Source: an uncultured Pontibacter sp.
GTDB lineage: Bacteria > Bacteroidota > Bacteroidia > Cytophagales > Hymenobacteraceae
Reading direction: 5' to 3'
DNA: 64,000 nt
Assembly: GCA_947499125.1 (NCBI GenBank)
Contig: CANMMP010000004.1
Location: 248,001 to 312,000 of the forward strand
The notes under the pieces were generated by a model that saw only the letters and a list, made by a program, of their open reading frames with translations, was not told the origin of the DNA and did no database searches. The position numbers and the translations under genes are program-made. Shown piece after piece: positions 26,772 to 36,278 of this stretch. Positions within the stretch are counted from its first letter, which is position 1; each line of letters opens with the position of its first letter.

Positions 26772-29018
26772 CTATGCAATATTATTAGTTTCTATTGGTG
26801 TTTCAATTTTTTCTAAAGACACTACCTCTCTATCAGCTTTGATTTTAGGTTCAGGTTTATAGACTAAACCAGTTACCGCTTTATCAGCCTGTTCAATAAA
26901 GTATCTTTCACCTTTTTCCCAAGCATCTGAAATGCCAATGTAATCAGGGAAGCCAGGAGGTTGTTCTTCTAACCAATTAGTGATAAATTCTGGATTATTA
27001 CTATTTGGCTTTGGATCAGCTGAGTTTATCTTTACCTGAACGGGAGTTCGAACAGCATCACCCATTATAATAGCATGTTGTTGCGGAAGTATTGGCAATT
27101 GTTGCAATATATCTTCATTAGCAGCTGACACTAACTGGCGTACATACTTTTGATCTTCTGGATTTTGAAGACGGTGAATTACAAAAGAATTACATTGGGA
27201 TAGAACTGTTTTAGAAAGCTCTGAAGGTCTTTGACTTGAAATAAGCAACGAGAGTCCGTACTTTCTACCCTCTCTTGCTATCCGCTCAAATACCCTTTTA
27301 GCTACCGATTCTCTTTCTCTTTTATTTTTCTCGGGGATATAGTTTTGAGCTTCTTCTAAAGCAATTACTATTGGTAGTTTACCTCTTTGTTCTTCTGGAA
27401 ACCTTGAAACGAAATCAAGTATAAGCCTTCCAATCAAGCCAGTTACTGTTTCTAATACTTCATAGGGAAGTAAAGACATGTCAATTATAGTGATTTGACT
27501 TGGTTTAGTGTGGTTTAATTTTTCTTGATTTGTTTTTTGATTTTGGTCCTTGCAATACTTTGTAAATATGTCTTCATCTGCATCTTGAAATACTTTGCAT
27601 ATATCCCCTAATATAAAAGCTAAGAACTTAGCCAAACTGTCAGTTATTTCAGTTCTATATCCTAGTAACAGTGGTGATGAGATCCTGTCATCGTTTAAGA
27701 AAGATTGCAAGCGTAGTCTTAGTGTAGATACAAATTCACGTATCTTATTATTAGAACCTTCTAATTCATTAATTGCATTATCTATGTGCTCTTGTAATAA
27801 CGATTTGTAATCGAACCAGACAGGTAAATCGATATTCCTATCTTCTGAAATAAATTTATCTGATATATAAAGGTTGTATCTAATAAGTTCTACAGATAAC
27901 CTTGAAGCAAAATCTGAAAACTTCTCAGTACTAAGAGGACCTTCAATAAAGCCATTTCCCTTTACTATTAAATCTTTTTTTATTGGGAAAAGCTCTCTTA
28001 AAATCCCTATAATATTAGAAGTGTCAAATTCTGTTTTTACTGCAGAAAATTCTTTCCCAAATAATTCTAAGTCATTATAAATTCTATTTTTTACTTTGAA
28101 ATTTGGTGATTGACACTCTTCAAGAAGTTCTTCAAGAAAGAAAATATATGGCCTCGGAATTAGGCCTTTGTTTTCAAATTCCTTTTCACTTTTTGCAATA
28201 TTAATTGCTCTTTTTAATACAGGGGCTTGAACGTTAGCGCTTGGCTCAAAGAGATAGTCAAAGTCATCAAAGTTCATAAACCAATATGGTACTTTAAGTC
28301 CTTTCTTATCTATATAAAACGGATTTACAACTTCTAATTTTTTATAGGGGTATTCTTGTGAGCCAATAAACGCATTCTTGTATTCCCCATTGGTATCAAA
28401 TATTATTATGTGACCATTCTTCAGGGTTTCGCCACCATAAGAGAAGTTAAATAGGCTTTGAAGTATTGAAGCTAATGTGCACGATTTACCAGACCCAGTA
28501 TTGCCAAGGATCGCAGCATGTTTGCCGAAAAACTTATCAGGATTGATTTTTATTTTGTAATCAGAAAAAGATGGAGATGTTCCAATAGGGAGGAAGAAAT
28601 CTTCAGAGTAATTAATCTTAGAGTTTTCGCTTTGGTCAAAAATTTTATCTAGATCTTTTTTTGTAACATACCAAACCGGGTTATCTAAAACAGGATAATT
28701 GTAAACACCTTGAATATATTTTTTACCATTTTCTATTGTCCCAATCATAGTGGCTACTAAGTACCTGGCAGACTTAGTTAAAAATATAGCTTCTTTGTCC
28801 TTTTCAAGCTCTGTCTCATCCAGAGCCTTTATTCTTGTAACCATTGCTACAATCTTATCAGCTCCTATTGGAATGATGATATATGAATTTATTCTAGCAA
28901 CCTCATAGATGTCTTCATAACCACTTTTATAAAGACTTTTAAGATCGTCGTCTAGTTTTATAAAAACTCTAAAGCTATCTACAGATATGACTTTCCCTAT
29001 TCTTCTCTCATTCATCAT
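26772..29018 (-). CDS. herA: HerA-like hexameric ATPase/translocase (SIR2-HerA defence)
   Basis: 748 residues. An N-terminal HAS-barrel-like segment (IGKVISVDSFRVFIKL) is followed by Walker A ILGNTGSGKSCTLASIL near residue 172, Walker B with VIALEEAQNYIP, and the HerA C-terminal block REGRKYGLSLLISSQRPSELSKTVLSQCNSF. HerA/FtsK-type ATPases form hexamers that pump DNA. Here the gene overlaps the end of a SIR2 gene by 4 bases, the two-gene layout of the SIR2-HerA anti-phage system. The coding sequence is markedly AT-rich compared with hsdM/hsdR next to it, suggesting separate acquisition. Confidence 0.9.
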   Translation of the reverse strand: MMNERRIGKVISVDSFRVFIKLDDDLKSLYKSGYEDIYEVARINSYIIIPIGADKIVAMVTRIKALDETELEKDKEAIFLTKSARYLVATMIGTIENGKKYIQGVYNYPVLDNPVWYVTKKDLDKIFDQSENSKINYSEDFFLPIGTSPSFSDYKIKINPDKFFGKHAAILGNTGSGKSCTLASILQSLFNFSYGGETLKNGHIIIFDTNGEYKNAFIGSQEYPYKKLEVVNPFYIDKKGLKVPYWFMNFDDFDYLFEPSANVQAPVLKRAINIAKSEKEFENKGLIPRPYIFFLEELLEECQSPNFKVKNRIYNDLELFGKEFSAVKTEFDTSNIIGILRELFPIKKDLIVKGNGFIEGPLSTEKFSDFASRLSVELIRYNLYISDKFISEDRNIDLPVWFDYKSLLQEHIDNAINELEGSNNKIREFVSTLRLRLQSFLNDDRISSPLLLGYRTEITDSLAKFLAFILGDICKVFQDADEDIFTKYCKDQNQKTNQEKLNHTKPSQITIIDMSLLPYEVLETVTGLIGRLILDFVSRFPEEQRGKLPIVIALEEAQNYIPEKNKRERESVAKRVFERIAREGRKYGLSLLISSQRPSELSKTVLSQCNSFVIHRLQNPEDQKYVRQLVSAANEDILQQLPILPQQHAIIMGDAVRTPVQVKINSADPKPNSNNPEFITNWLEEQPPGFPDYIGISDAWEKGERYFIEQADKAVTGLVYKPEPKIKADREVVSLEKIETPIETNNIA

Positions 29019-30421
29019 GCTACAGGCTCTTTAGAATTCTCTTTCTGGTAGTATGAGTTCAGGGTAGCCACTATTCTCTCATTGCTGTCAATATTGTAGA
29101 AGTCAGGCATAAGCGTATCAGCAAAAGTCAAGAAGTCACCAAAAAACTTACCCTGTAAAATGATAATTCTTGAATCATTCAAGTTCTTAATTCTTTCGAT
29201 ATGAGGATTGTCTGTGCCTACATAGTCAACTATAATGAGTGTAAAGGAAGGATTTGATAAAGCTTGAAAAATGATGTCATTAAAGTGTTCATCAGCAAAA
29301 GCGTATCCTACAGTAATCAAGACAGATTGGGACTGGTTTATTGTAGATGCAAACTGCCTAAAAAGCTCAGAATAAGGTAAATCTAATGTGTAGGATTTTT
29401 TTACTGCTGTTGGGTAAATAATGATCTCGCCTTTCTTCTCTTCTTTCTGGATTAAAGGTAAAGCCATTTCTTCTATACCGTAAAGGTTGTTAGAGTTCAA
29501 TTTATCTGAATTCACCCAGGAGAGGGACCCATGAAGCTTATAATAGCGTACTACTTTTTCAATTCTTTGTACTTTACCAGATGTTGTAGAACCCGGATAA
29601 AATATGTCGTATTGAAATGTTTCAGGTTTAAACAACCTTTTGTGAAAACCCGAGAAGCCATCAATGTAATGGATACCGAGTCTGTCGAAGGAGTATTCAA
29701 AGGCAAGGTCGTAATTAGATGTGAAAATATTTGCCCGTCTTAGGTTTAATGGCCTTTGAAGTAAAGCTTTCAGAAATTTCTCATGGAAAATGTATTTGCT
29801 TTCTTTCTCAAGTAAATTCCCTTGCTCAATTTGATGATCTGACCAGCTCTCTTTTTTTAATTTAATTAACCATTCAGGAACCTGCCTTTTCTCTACATCG
29901 CAAATCAAAAAGAGACCTTCTTTAATCTTTACAATCAATTCCTTGATACAATCTGTTCGAGGCGTGCTTGTATCTTCATCAAGTAGATAGTCTTTAGCAA
30001 TCAAGAAATTAAGCACTCTCTCAAATTCAGTTGCTATTTCCCCTGAACTTTCTATTCTCTTAAAATTTTCACCTTCACCTTCTCTTTGTATCTCCCATTC
30101 TTTTACATTAGTTAAAGTGCTGCTTTGAATTTTTTCAATAGTAGAAACAAATTCCTTGTAGATTTCCTTTCCGATTACCAGTTCTTGTTCTTTTAGATAC
30201 TCCTCAACTTCAACGGGGAAATTACGAATGGCTACCGCACCTAAGTGTATAGAAGTACCAGATCCAAACAGGAAGCTTACATTATCTAACTCAAGATAAT
30301 TTTTTAGAAGCAATCTAACCCTTTCAATTGTTTTTAATTCATCATCTTCATCACTCCATGATGAAATTTTATCATGGCTACCTATATAAATTTTGTTTTC
30401 TTCAGGGTTGAAATACTTCAT
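29015..30421 (-). CDS. SIR2 family NAD-hydrolase-like effector (SIR2-HerA defence)
   Basis: 468 residues from the ATG at 30421 (MKYFNPEENK); the track extends to a TTG at 30481, which is less likely but not excluded. SIR2 motifs: FLFGSGTSIHLGAVAIRNFP (NAD-binding) near residue 65, the catalytic-loop TSNYDLAFEYSF, KLHGSLSW with the putative catalytic His, and VGYAFADEHFNDIIFQAL. In known SIR2-HerA systems the complex depletes NAD and/or cuts DNA on infection. The 4-bp overlap with herA implies coupled translation. AT-rich like herA. Confidence 0.88.
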   Translation of the reverse strand: MKYFNPEENKIYIGSHDKISSWSDEDDELKTIERVRLLLKNYLELDNVSFLFGSGTSIHLGAVAIRNFPVEVEEYLKEQELVIGKEIYKEFVSTIEKIQSSTLTNVKEWEIQREGEGENFKRIESSGEIATEFERVLNFLIAKDYLLDEDTSTPRTDCIKELIVKIKEGLFLICDVEKRQVPEWLIKLKKESWSDHQIEQGNLLEKESKYIFHEKFLKALLQRPLNLRRANIFTSNYDLAFEYSFDRLGIHYIDGFSGFHKRLFKPETFQYDIFYPGSTTSGKVQRIEKVVRYYKLHGSLSWVNSDKLNSNNLYGIEEMALPLIQKEEKKGEIIIYPTAVKKSYTLDLPYSELFRQFASTINQSQSVLITVGYAFADEHFNDIIFQALSNPSFTLIIVDYVGTDNPHIERIKNLNDSRIIILQGKFFGDFLTFADTLMPDFYNIDSNERIVATLNSYYQKENSKEPVA

Positions 30422-30652
30422 ATTACTTAAAGGTGAATTCTTTAAAAGATGAAAGGCTTGAAGATAAAGATTTAAAACCAATATTCTATTTATACTATAT
30501 AGAGTGAAGTCACCTAAATAAAATTAAGTGATTTTTGCCAAGCTTATTGAAGCTTTGTGTTGCTAAAACCTAAATTAAAAATTGATAGGTAAGCTTTTGC
30601 CTAATTAGGAGGGAATGAATGTTTGTACGTAAATGTGTACGCAGATTAATAA

Positions 30653-30686
30653 AAAAAGCCCTTCAGATTTAACTGAAGGGCTTTTT
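30653..30686 (-). terminator. Terminator of tRNA-Glu
   Basis: Perfect stem AAAAAGCCCTTCAG / CTGAAGGGCTTTTT with a 6-nt loop, directly after the 3' end of the tRNA on the minus strand. It may also stop transcripts on the plus strand. Confidence 0.85.
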
Positions 30687-30688
30687 AG

Positions 30689-30760
30689 TAGTCCGTAGGG
30701 GAATCGAACCCCTGTTGCCAGAATGAAAATCTGGAGTCCTAACCCCTAGACGAACGGACC
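30689..30760 (-). tRNA. tRNA-Glu (anticodon TTC)
   Basis: 72 nt. The acceptor stem GGTCCGT pairs with ACGGACT (one G-U), followed by TC and the D arm GTC...GAC. The anticodon stem-loop is CCAGA-TTTTCAT-TCTGG with TTC at 34-36, and the T arm contains GGTTCGATTC. The discriminator is A and CCA is not encoded. It lies beside the SIR2-HerA genes, a typical integration locus, but I found no repeated 3' tRNA fragment marking the other island edge. Confidence 0.95.
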
Positions 30761-30779
30761 ATTCTGCTGAATTGTGGTG

Positions 30780-30810
30780 CAAATATAAGGGCAGATTAAG
30801 TTATCACAAA
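30780..30810 (-). promoter_or_regulatory. Promoter of tRNA-Glu
   Basis: On the minus strand: TTTG (30810-30807), 19-nt spacer, TATATTTG (30787-30780). Both boxes match the Bacteroidota consensus exactly. The predicted start is about 13 nt before the mature tRNA. This is the best promoter example in the window and calibrates the others. Confidence 0.75.
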
Positions 30811-30951
30811 CTATAGCGGCTGTTTTTTTTAATGCAAAGTATAAGCAGCTGAATGTCAGATTTTAAATTTTGTTAACTATAGCTATCAAGTATAAACTAA
30901 TAAAGTAACTATACTTTTAAACTACGTATAGTTTCCTAAAAAAGGATTCGT

Positions 30952-31380
30952 ATGAGTAGAATAGTTAAAGTATCTGCTGAGCAACCCAATGGGCTTTTGG
31001 CTGACATACAAATGGGTAACCAACGGTATGAAATAGATGAGTCTGGCATTGAATCTGGTCAGGATTCGGGGCCTACACCTTATGACTATATTATGAGTGC
31101 GCTTGGTGCCTGTACTGTTATCACCTTGCACATGTATGCCAGCCGCAAACAATGGCCGTTACTAAAAGCAGAAGTGGAACTGGTGCATGACAGAGTATAT
31201 GCAACTGACTGTGCGCACTGCGACGACAAAGAAGCCAAGATCTCACGGATAACAAAAGTATTAAAGCTGACCGGAGACTTAACAACAGAGCAGCGATCGC
31301 GACTTGAACAAATTTCGGCCAGGTGCCCGGTACAGAAAACATTACAGTCGGGTATGTTAGTTGAGACCAAGCTGGTATAG
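30952..31380 (+). CDS. OsmC family protein
   Basis: 142 residues. The OsmC fold is marked by DSGPTPYDYIMSALGACTVITLHMYASRK with the first Cys near residue 53, and the second family Cys in ISARCPVQKTL near 124. Paired Cys thiol peroxidases of this family reduce organic hydroperoxides. A further Cys pair (DCAHCDD) near residue 85 is characteristic of a subgroup and could bind metal. Likely cytosolic and monocistronic. Confidence 0.87.
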   Translation: MSRIVKVSAEQPNGLLADIQMGNQRYEIDESGIESGQDSGPTPYDYIMSALGACTVITLHMYASRKQWPLLKAEVELVHDRVYATDCAHCDDKEAKISRITKVLKLTGDLTTEQRSRLEQISARCPVQKTLQSGMLVETKLV

Positions 31381-31473
31381 GCTTTCTTTATTATTGATAC
31401 TGAGAGCGATTTTGGTATATTCGTGAACTATAACCATGCTGGCAAATCTTTTAATTTGCTGCTTCATCCAGCT

Positions 31474-32781
31474 ATGCTCAGGAAACTATCTTTCTTTTTT
31501 ATACTTTCTATAATCATTTCGCCTGGTTGCGTTCCTCTTGAAGAACAGGGGCAGAGCAGCTCAGCCGGTCAGCAGGCTCAACTCCGGTACGAAGACTACA
31601 TCTATAATGAAAGTATAAGATCGGTGCAGTGTTACCTGGCCACGGGCGTTCCTGAGGAGGTACTGGAACCTGCAGTAACCTCGTTACAGCAAAGCCGGCC
31701 AATTATGCTGGAGTTTGATCGGCTTAATGTCGGTCCGCAGCGGTTGGTTGCTAAACTGATCCATTGCAACTATAACTGGACTCCTTCTAACCTGACTGAA
31801 ACACAATACCTAAGTGATTTTAATGAGTTCTTTATAACCGATGTACAGAATTCGGTTAACACGCGTGTGCCTTATGTACACTATAAATTCAGGATGCCAC
31901 GGGTAAAGCTAAGCGGTAACTATATTATAGAAGTGCGGGAGGAGGGTGGTAACCTGCTACTGACACGCAGGCTTATGGTTTACCAGAACCTGACCACAGT
32001 AACAGCTAAACTTGGATTGCCTGCTGGTTCAACTGGCCGCGAGACAAGGCAGCCCGTTGAATTTAATGTGTTTTACCAGGACTATGAACTTATAAACCCG
32101 GCAATGGAAGTGAAGGCTGTACTACGTCAGAACCACCGTTGGGATAATGCTAAGTTTATACCTTCGCCGACATTTGTGCGCGACCACCTGAAACGACTGG
32201 AATATGTATTCTTCGAACCGAAAGATAATTTCCTGGGCATGAGCGAGTATAGGCCTTTCGACACCCGGAGTATACGCTACAATGGAATTGGTGTAAGCAA
32301 CATAAATACTGAAGCAAATCCTATTGAGGTTTATTTACAGATCGATAAAAATCGTTCGACAGAAGTATACAGTCAGGAGCCGGATATAAATGGAAAAATG
32401 ATCTTGAATAACCGCGAGTATGGCAATGGAGATGTTAATGCAGACTATACCTGGGTTGATTTTGAACTGAAGACGACAGAAGAACATACCGGGCAAGTAT
32501 ATATTCTGGGTTTATTAACTGATTGGAAACTGAACCCTGATGCACGCATGAAGTATAACCCCGAGCAAGGCGCTTATAGTGGTAAATTACTGCTTAAACA
32601 AGGTTATTATAACTACCAGTATGTACTGAAGCGTAACAATTTGTTGGATTATAGTTTTTACGAAGGAAGCCATTTCCAGACGGAGAACAGTTACGACATC
32701 CTGATCTATTATCGTCCGCCCGGCACCCGCGCTGATCTGCTGATAGGCTATGAAGAGATATTTTTTAACAGAAGAAGGTAG
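31474..32781 (+). CDS. Type IX secretion system plug protein (DUF5103-type lipoprotein)
   Basis: 435 residues from the ATG at 31474. That start begins a lipoprotein signal peptide (MLRKLSFFFILSI...SPGC), whereas the track's GTG at 31423 would place 17 extra residues before it. The mature sequence has tandem beta-sandwich domains with NYNWTPSNLTETQYLSDFNEFF and EYRPFDTRSIRYNGIGV, typical of DUF5103. The family includes the plug that seals the SprA translocon of the type IX secretion system when idle. A T9SS substrate is encoded at 36.9-38.8 kb. Confidence 0.82.
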   Translation: MLRKLSFFFILSIIISPGCVPLEEQGQSSSAGQQAQLRYEDYIYNESIRSVQCYLATGVPEEVLEPAVTSLQQSRPIMLEFDRLNVGPQRLVAKLIHCNYNWTPSNLTETQYLSDFNEFFITDVQNSVNTRVPYVHYKFRMPRVKLSGNYIIEVREEGGNLLLTRRLMVYQNLTTVTAKLGLPAGSTGRETRQPVEFNVFYQDYELINPAMEVKAVLRQNHRWDNAKFIPSPTFVRDHLKRLEYVFFEPKDNFLGMSEYRPFDTRSIRYNGIGVSNINTEANPIEVYLQIDKNRSTEVYSQEPDINGKMILNNREYGNGDVNADYTWVDFELKTTEEHTGQVYILGLLTDWKLNPDARMKYNPEQGAYSGKLLLKQGYYNYQYVLKRNNLLDYSFYEGSHFQTENSYDILIYYRPPGTRADLLIGYEEIFFNRRR

Positions 32782-32872
32782 TATTGTTAATAAATTAAAT
32801 TATACTTTCATACATACTGCAAATACACGAAAGCTTACTTCTATACATTAGTACGTTTCTATTAAAAATAAA

Positions 32873-33502
32873 ATGTCCAGTATCCAAAAAGCCTATAACA
32901 GCTGGGCCTCTCAATACGATACCAACGAAAATAAAACACGTGATTTAGAGGGTACTGCTTTACAAACTATACTTTCAACTATAGATTTTAAGCAGGTACT
33001 GGAAATTGGCTGCGGAACCGGTAAGAATTCTTTGTGGCTGTCTGAAAAAGCTGATCATGTAACTGCGGTGGATTTTTCAGAAGAGATGCTGGCCAAAGCG
33101 AAGGAGAAAGTAACATCAGATAAAGTAAACTTCGTTCAGGCTGACATTATCAAAGGATGGAGCTTCGAAAGTGGAATGTATGATCTGGTAACTTTTAGCC
33201 TGGTGCTGGAGCACATCGAAAACCTGGAGCATATTTTCAGGCAAGCTGCGGATATGTTGGTTTCTGGCGGGTATGTTTACATAGGTGAATTACATCCGTT
33301 CAAACAATATACAGGCAGCAAAGCCCGCTTCGATACGGAAGATGGCCTGCAGGTACTGGAATGTTACACGCACCATACTTCAGACTTCATACAGGCTGCT
33401 AAACAGCATGGATTTGTAGTTTCCGATCTCAACGAGTTCTTCGACGATAACGACCGCACTCAGATTCCAAGGATATTAACTATAGTTTTGCAGAAAGTAT
33501 AA
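32873..33502 (+). CDS. Class I SAM-dependent methyltransferase
   Basis: 209 residues. SAM motif I is VLEIGCGTGKNSLWL near residue 45, motif II VDFSEEMLAKAKE, motif IV YDLVTFSLVLEHIENLEHIF, and post-motif region GGYVYIGELHPF. Related to UbiE/Methyltransf_11 proteins. The substrate is unknown. It is separated from the convergent ychF by a hairpin. Confidence 0.85.
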   Translation: MSSIQKAYNSWASQYDTNENKTRDLEGTALQTILSTIDFKQVLEIGCGTGKNSLWLSEKADHVTAVDFSEEMLAKAKEKVTSDKVNFVQADIIKGWSFESGMYDLVTFSLVLEHIENLEHIFRQAADMLVSGGYVYIGELHPFKQYTGSKARFDTEDGLQVLECYTHHTSDFIQAAKQHGFVVSDLNEFFDDNDRTQIPRILTIVLQKV

Positions 33503-33506
33503 AACA

Positions 33507-33534
33507 AAAAGGGCAACTATAAAGCTGCCCTTTT
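33507..33534. terminator. Bidirectional terminator between methyltransferase and ychF
   Basis: AAAAGGGCA / TGCCCTTTT stem, T-rich on both strands, located between convergent genes. Confidence 0.75.
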
Positions 33535-33554
33535 CTATATATTAAAAGTATAAA

Positions 33555-34652
33555 TTACACGTTGAAACGGAAGTGCATGATGTCGCCATCCTGTACAACA
33601 TATTCTTTACCTTCCACAGCCATTTTACCGGCTTCTTTAATTTTAGCTTCAGATTTAAACTCCTGGTAATCTTTAAGCTTAATTACCTCCGCACGAATAA
33701 AACCTTTCTCGAAGTCAGTGTGAATTACACCGGCAGCAGCAGGGGCTTTCCAGCCTTTTTCAATCGTCCAGGCACGTACTTCTTTAACACCGGCAGTAAA
33801 GTATGTTATCAGGTTTAGCAAACTGTAAGAAGCCTTTATAAGCTTACTTAAACCAGACTCCTTTAAGTTATACTCAGCCAGGAACATTTCTTTTTCTTCC
33901 GGGTCGGTCAACTCAGCGATCTGAGCCTCAATAGAAGCAGAGATGAGAACAACCTGCGCATTTTCTGCCTTTACGTGCTCTTCCAATGCTTTCGAAAACT
34001 GATTACCTGTGTTTACAGATTCCTCATCTACGTTAGCAGCATAAACTACCGGCTTCTCAGTTAGTAGATTAAGGTCTTTCACAGTTTCCTTTTCCTCGTC
34101 CGTTGCATCTAAGCTGCGAGCATTTTGGCCTTGTTCCAAATGTGCTTTATACCGTTCAAGTGTTGCCAGTTCTTTCTTTGCTTTTGCATCACCGGCTTTG
34201 GCAGAGCGCTGCACTTTCAGCATCATTTTATCAATCGACTCCAGATCTTTCAATTGCAGTTCTGTATCGATAATCTCTTTATCAGAGATCGGATCTACTT
34301 TACCAGACACGTGTACAATGTTCGGGTCTTCGAAGCAACGCACTACGTGTATAATGGCATCTACCTCGCGTATGTTCGCCAGGAACTTGTTACCCAGACC
34401 TTCGCCTTTGCTTGCACCTTTTACAAGTCCGGCAATGTCCACGAACTCGATAACAGTTGGCAGCACGCGCTCCGGATGAACCAGTTCTTCCAAGATCTGC
34501 AGTCGCTCGTCGGGCACAGTAATAATGCCCACGTTTGGCTCGATGGTACAGAAAGGATAGTTGGCAGATTCTGCCTTGGCGTTAGAAATAGCGTTGAATA
34601 AAGTTGACTTACCTACGTTTGGCAGGCCTACGATGCCGCATCTTAATCCCAT
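33555..34652 (-). CDS. ychF: Redox-regulated ATPase YchF (OLA1/Obg-like)
   Basis: 365 residues, the normal length. G1 is GLPNVGKSTLFNAIS at residue 8, G3 DIAGLVKGASKGEGLGNKFL, and the altered G4 region (AANVDEE, in place of NKxD) explains ATP rather than GTP preference. The C-terminal TGS domain ends MAVEGKEYVVQDGDIMHFRFNV. It binds ribosomes and influences stress responses and start-codon fidelity. Highly conserved housekeeping gene. Confidence 0.97.
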   Translation of the reverse strand: MGLRCGIVGLPNVGKSTLFNAISNAKAESANYPFCTIEPNVGIITVPDERLQILEELVHPERVLPTVIEFVDIAGLVKGASKGEGLGNKFLANIREVDAIIHVVRCFEDPNIVHVSGKVDPISDKEIIDTELQLKDLESIDKMMLKVQRSAKAGDAKAKKELATLERYKAHLEQGQNARSLDATDEEKETVKDLNLLTEKPVVYAANVDEESVNTGNQFSKALEEHVKAENAQVVLISASIEAQIAELTDPEEKEMFLAEYNLKESGLSKLIKASYSLLNLITYFTAGVKEVRAWTIEKGWKAPAAAGVIHTDFEKGFIRAEVIKLKDYQEFKSEAKIKEAGKMAVEGKEYVVQDGDIMHFRFNV

Positions 34653-34863
34653 GTATTTTTAGTAGTTAATTTCAGGGTGCAAAGATAAGCTTTTTTGTTG
34701 ATTGGTTTATAGTTAGATGATAAAGTATAGTGAAGGAAACTTGGTCGGGTTTAGGCCAGATTTTATAGTTAGAGAAGACTTATACTTGAAAATTACGTGC
34801 GCTTAATGAGCCGAGTATATGATAAAGCTTACAGTTATCCTGACTGAGCTAAAGCTTTAAAAG

Positions 34864-34892
34864 AAAAGAGCCACTCGGGAAAGTGGCTTTTA
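34864..34892 (-). terminator. Terminator of the DUF4920 gene
   Basis: GCCACT / AGTGGC stem, extended by A/T pairs, with a T-rich tail on the minus strand. Confidence 0.7.
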
Positions 34893-34897
34893 GTTGA

Positions 34898-35395
34898 TTA
34901 TACTTCTATAAATTTTACCCCATTGGCTACGAACCTGAGTTCTTCGCGCGGTTTCGTAATGGCTTTAATTTCCTCCGGCGTTTTACCTGCATCTTCAGCA
35001 TAATGCCGCTGGTCCTCAACCGAAATCACTTCGCGTTTGGCTGTTCCGTGTATCGTTACGGCTTTGCCAGCCAGGTCTTCAGCAGGTACAAAAAAGCCGT
35101 AATCCCGGAAAGTTACTTTGATCTTAGTGTCATCGGCAAGTCTAAGATCCATCCAGCACCCTTTCGACTGGCAGCTTTCCACGATCTCGCCGGTTATAGT
35201 TGCCTCAACTGAATCCTGGTTTGATACCGAATCGAGGAACTGGGTTACTGAAAGCAAGTTGCTGTCATCAAATTCCTGTCCGTAAACATATGTTTCTTCT
35301 TGTGTCTGAGTAACCTGTTCGTTGGCTTGTTCCTGGTTACAGGCGGTAAGCAAAGTGGCACTCATTATCAGTACAAAAAGTAATGTCTTGTTCAT
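34898..35395 (-). CDS. DUF4920 domain lipoprotein
   Basis: 165 residues from the ATG at 35395, which starts a lipoprotein signal peptide (MNKTLLFVLIMSATLLTAC); the track's TTG at 35422 lies 9 codons upstream. The mature part has the DUF4920/OB-like pattern ATITGEIVESCQSKGCWMDLRLADDTKIKVTFRDYGFFVP with a Cys pair (CQSKGC). Family members are periplasmic proteins of unknown function; the Cys pair plus OB fold hints at metal or heme binding. Monocistronic, followed by a terminator. Confidence 0.85.
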   Translation of the reverse strand: MNKTLLFVLIMSATLLTACNQEQANEQVTQTQEETYVYGQEFDDSNLLSVTQFLDSVSNQDSVEATITGEIVESCQSKGCWMDLRLADDTKIKVTFRDYGFFVPAEDLAGKAVTIHGTAKREVISVEDQRHYAEDAGKTPEEIKAITKPREELRFVANGVKFIEV

Positions 35396-35475
35396 GTCGG
35401 CGTAGTTCTGATTAATGGGCAAAGATACTAAATCGATGTAAATACACTATAAGTAGGTACAATTTAAACTGTTTA

Positions 35476-36048
35476 TCAATACCTTTCTACCCAGCGTGCA
35501 TTACTGATGTTGATTAGAACCCTGCCGGTTAAAATACGTGTATAACGTACTGGTATACTTGCCTGAAAGTTATCCAGCATTACATCGAAGTTGGTACCAA
35601 ACGTAAGTGTGTTGCGGTCGGGTGCAAAAACAACAGGTATGCGGGTCTGATTTGTTATGCCCTGTAAAGTAATATATGTTCGTTGCCTGAGCGGTTCCGG
35701 GTAAGGTTTGCCACTGTTTATAATATCGTCGGGCACATCTATCTGGAAAATGAATTCGGGAAACTTAGCGCCATATAACACATCATAAGCCATAGCCGGC
35801 GGAATAGTATCTGAGGTGGGTAGGAGAGAGTTTATGAGCACACTGCACTCCAGTTGCTCTGTCAGGCGGTTATACCTTACCAGTAATTGTTCTGATTTAA
35901 ACTCGTAACGCCCATAGGGACTTTCCAGCACAATTGTAATGTAATTTGAAGAAGTATAGGGCTGCCTGCTCTGCGCTTCGGAATGAGAGGAAAGCCCCAG
36001 GATTACCACAACCAAGAAGAAAAAAGAAAGTATAAATTTTTGATGCAT
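35476..36048 (-). CDS. Exported YceI-like beta-barrel protein
   Basis: 190 residues with a cleavable signal peptide (SHSEAQS). The mature domain reads like the YceI/polyisoprenoid-binding fold: EFIFQIDVPDD, LQGITNQTRIPVVFAPDRNTLTFGTNFDVMLDNFQ, then a final amphipathic strand. YceI proteins bind isoprenoid or lipid ligands in a periplasmic barrel. The similarity is by pattern only, so the call is tentative. Upstream lies a 230-nt gap with no other gene. Confidence 0.6.
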   Translation of the reverse strand: MHQKFILSFFFLVVVILGLSSHSEAQSRQPYTSSNYITIVLESPYGRYEFKSEQLLVRYNRLTEQLECSVLINSLLPTSDTIPPAMAYDVLYGAKFPEFIFQIDVPDDIINSGKPYPEPLRQRTYITLQGITNQTRIPVVFAPDRNTLTFGTNFDVMLDNFQASIPVRYTRILTGRVLINISNARWVERY

Positions 36049-36278
36049 AGGTTCTGTACTTAATCTACATTGTAATAAACGGCTGGCACGAGGCAGGGTA
36101 GGTCAAATGATCAGAAAAATATGATAGAGCCCGATTTCTATACTTTATAGCTCTTTAATTTAAAAGTATAATTCTTTGACTTAGGCTAAACAAAGCCAAA
36201 ACCGTATAGGTATATAAGTATACGGATTTAAGTTGTTGTAGCAGAGGCGGCGCAGGCATGTCCGGAGGAGTTTAATAC

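Noticed and set aside
30689-30760. tRNA-Glu as attachment site of a mobile island carrying the defence genes
   Set aside because: No direct repeat of the tRNA 3' end was found near 20.8-20.95 kb, and no integrase is present in the window.
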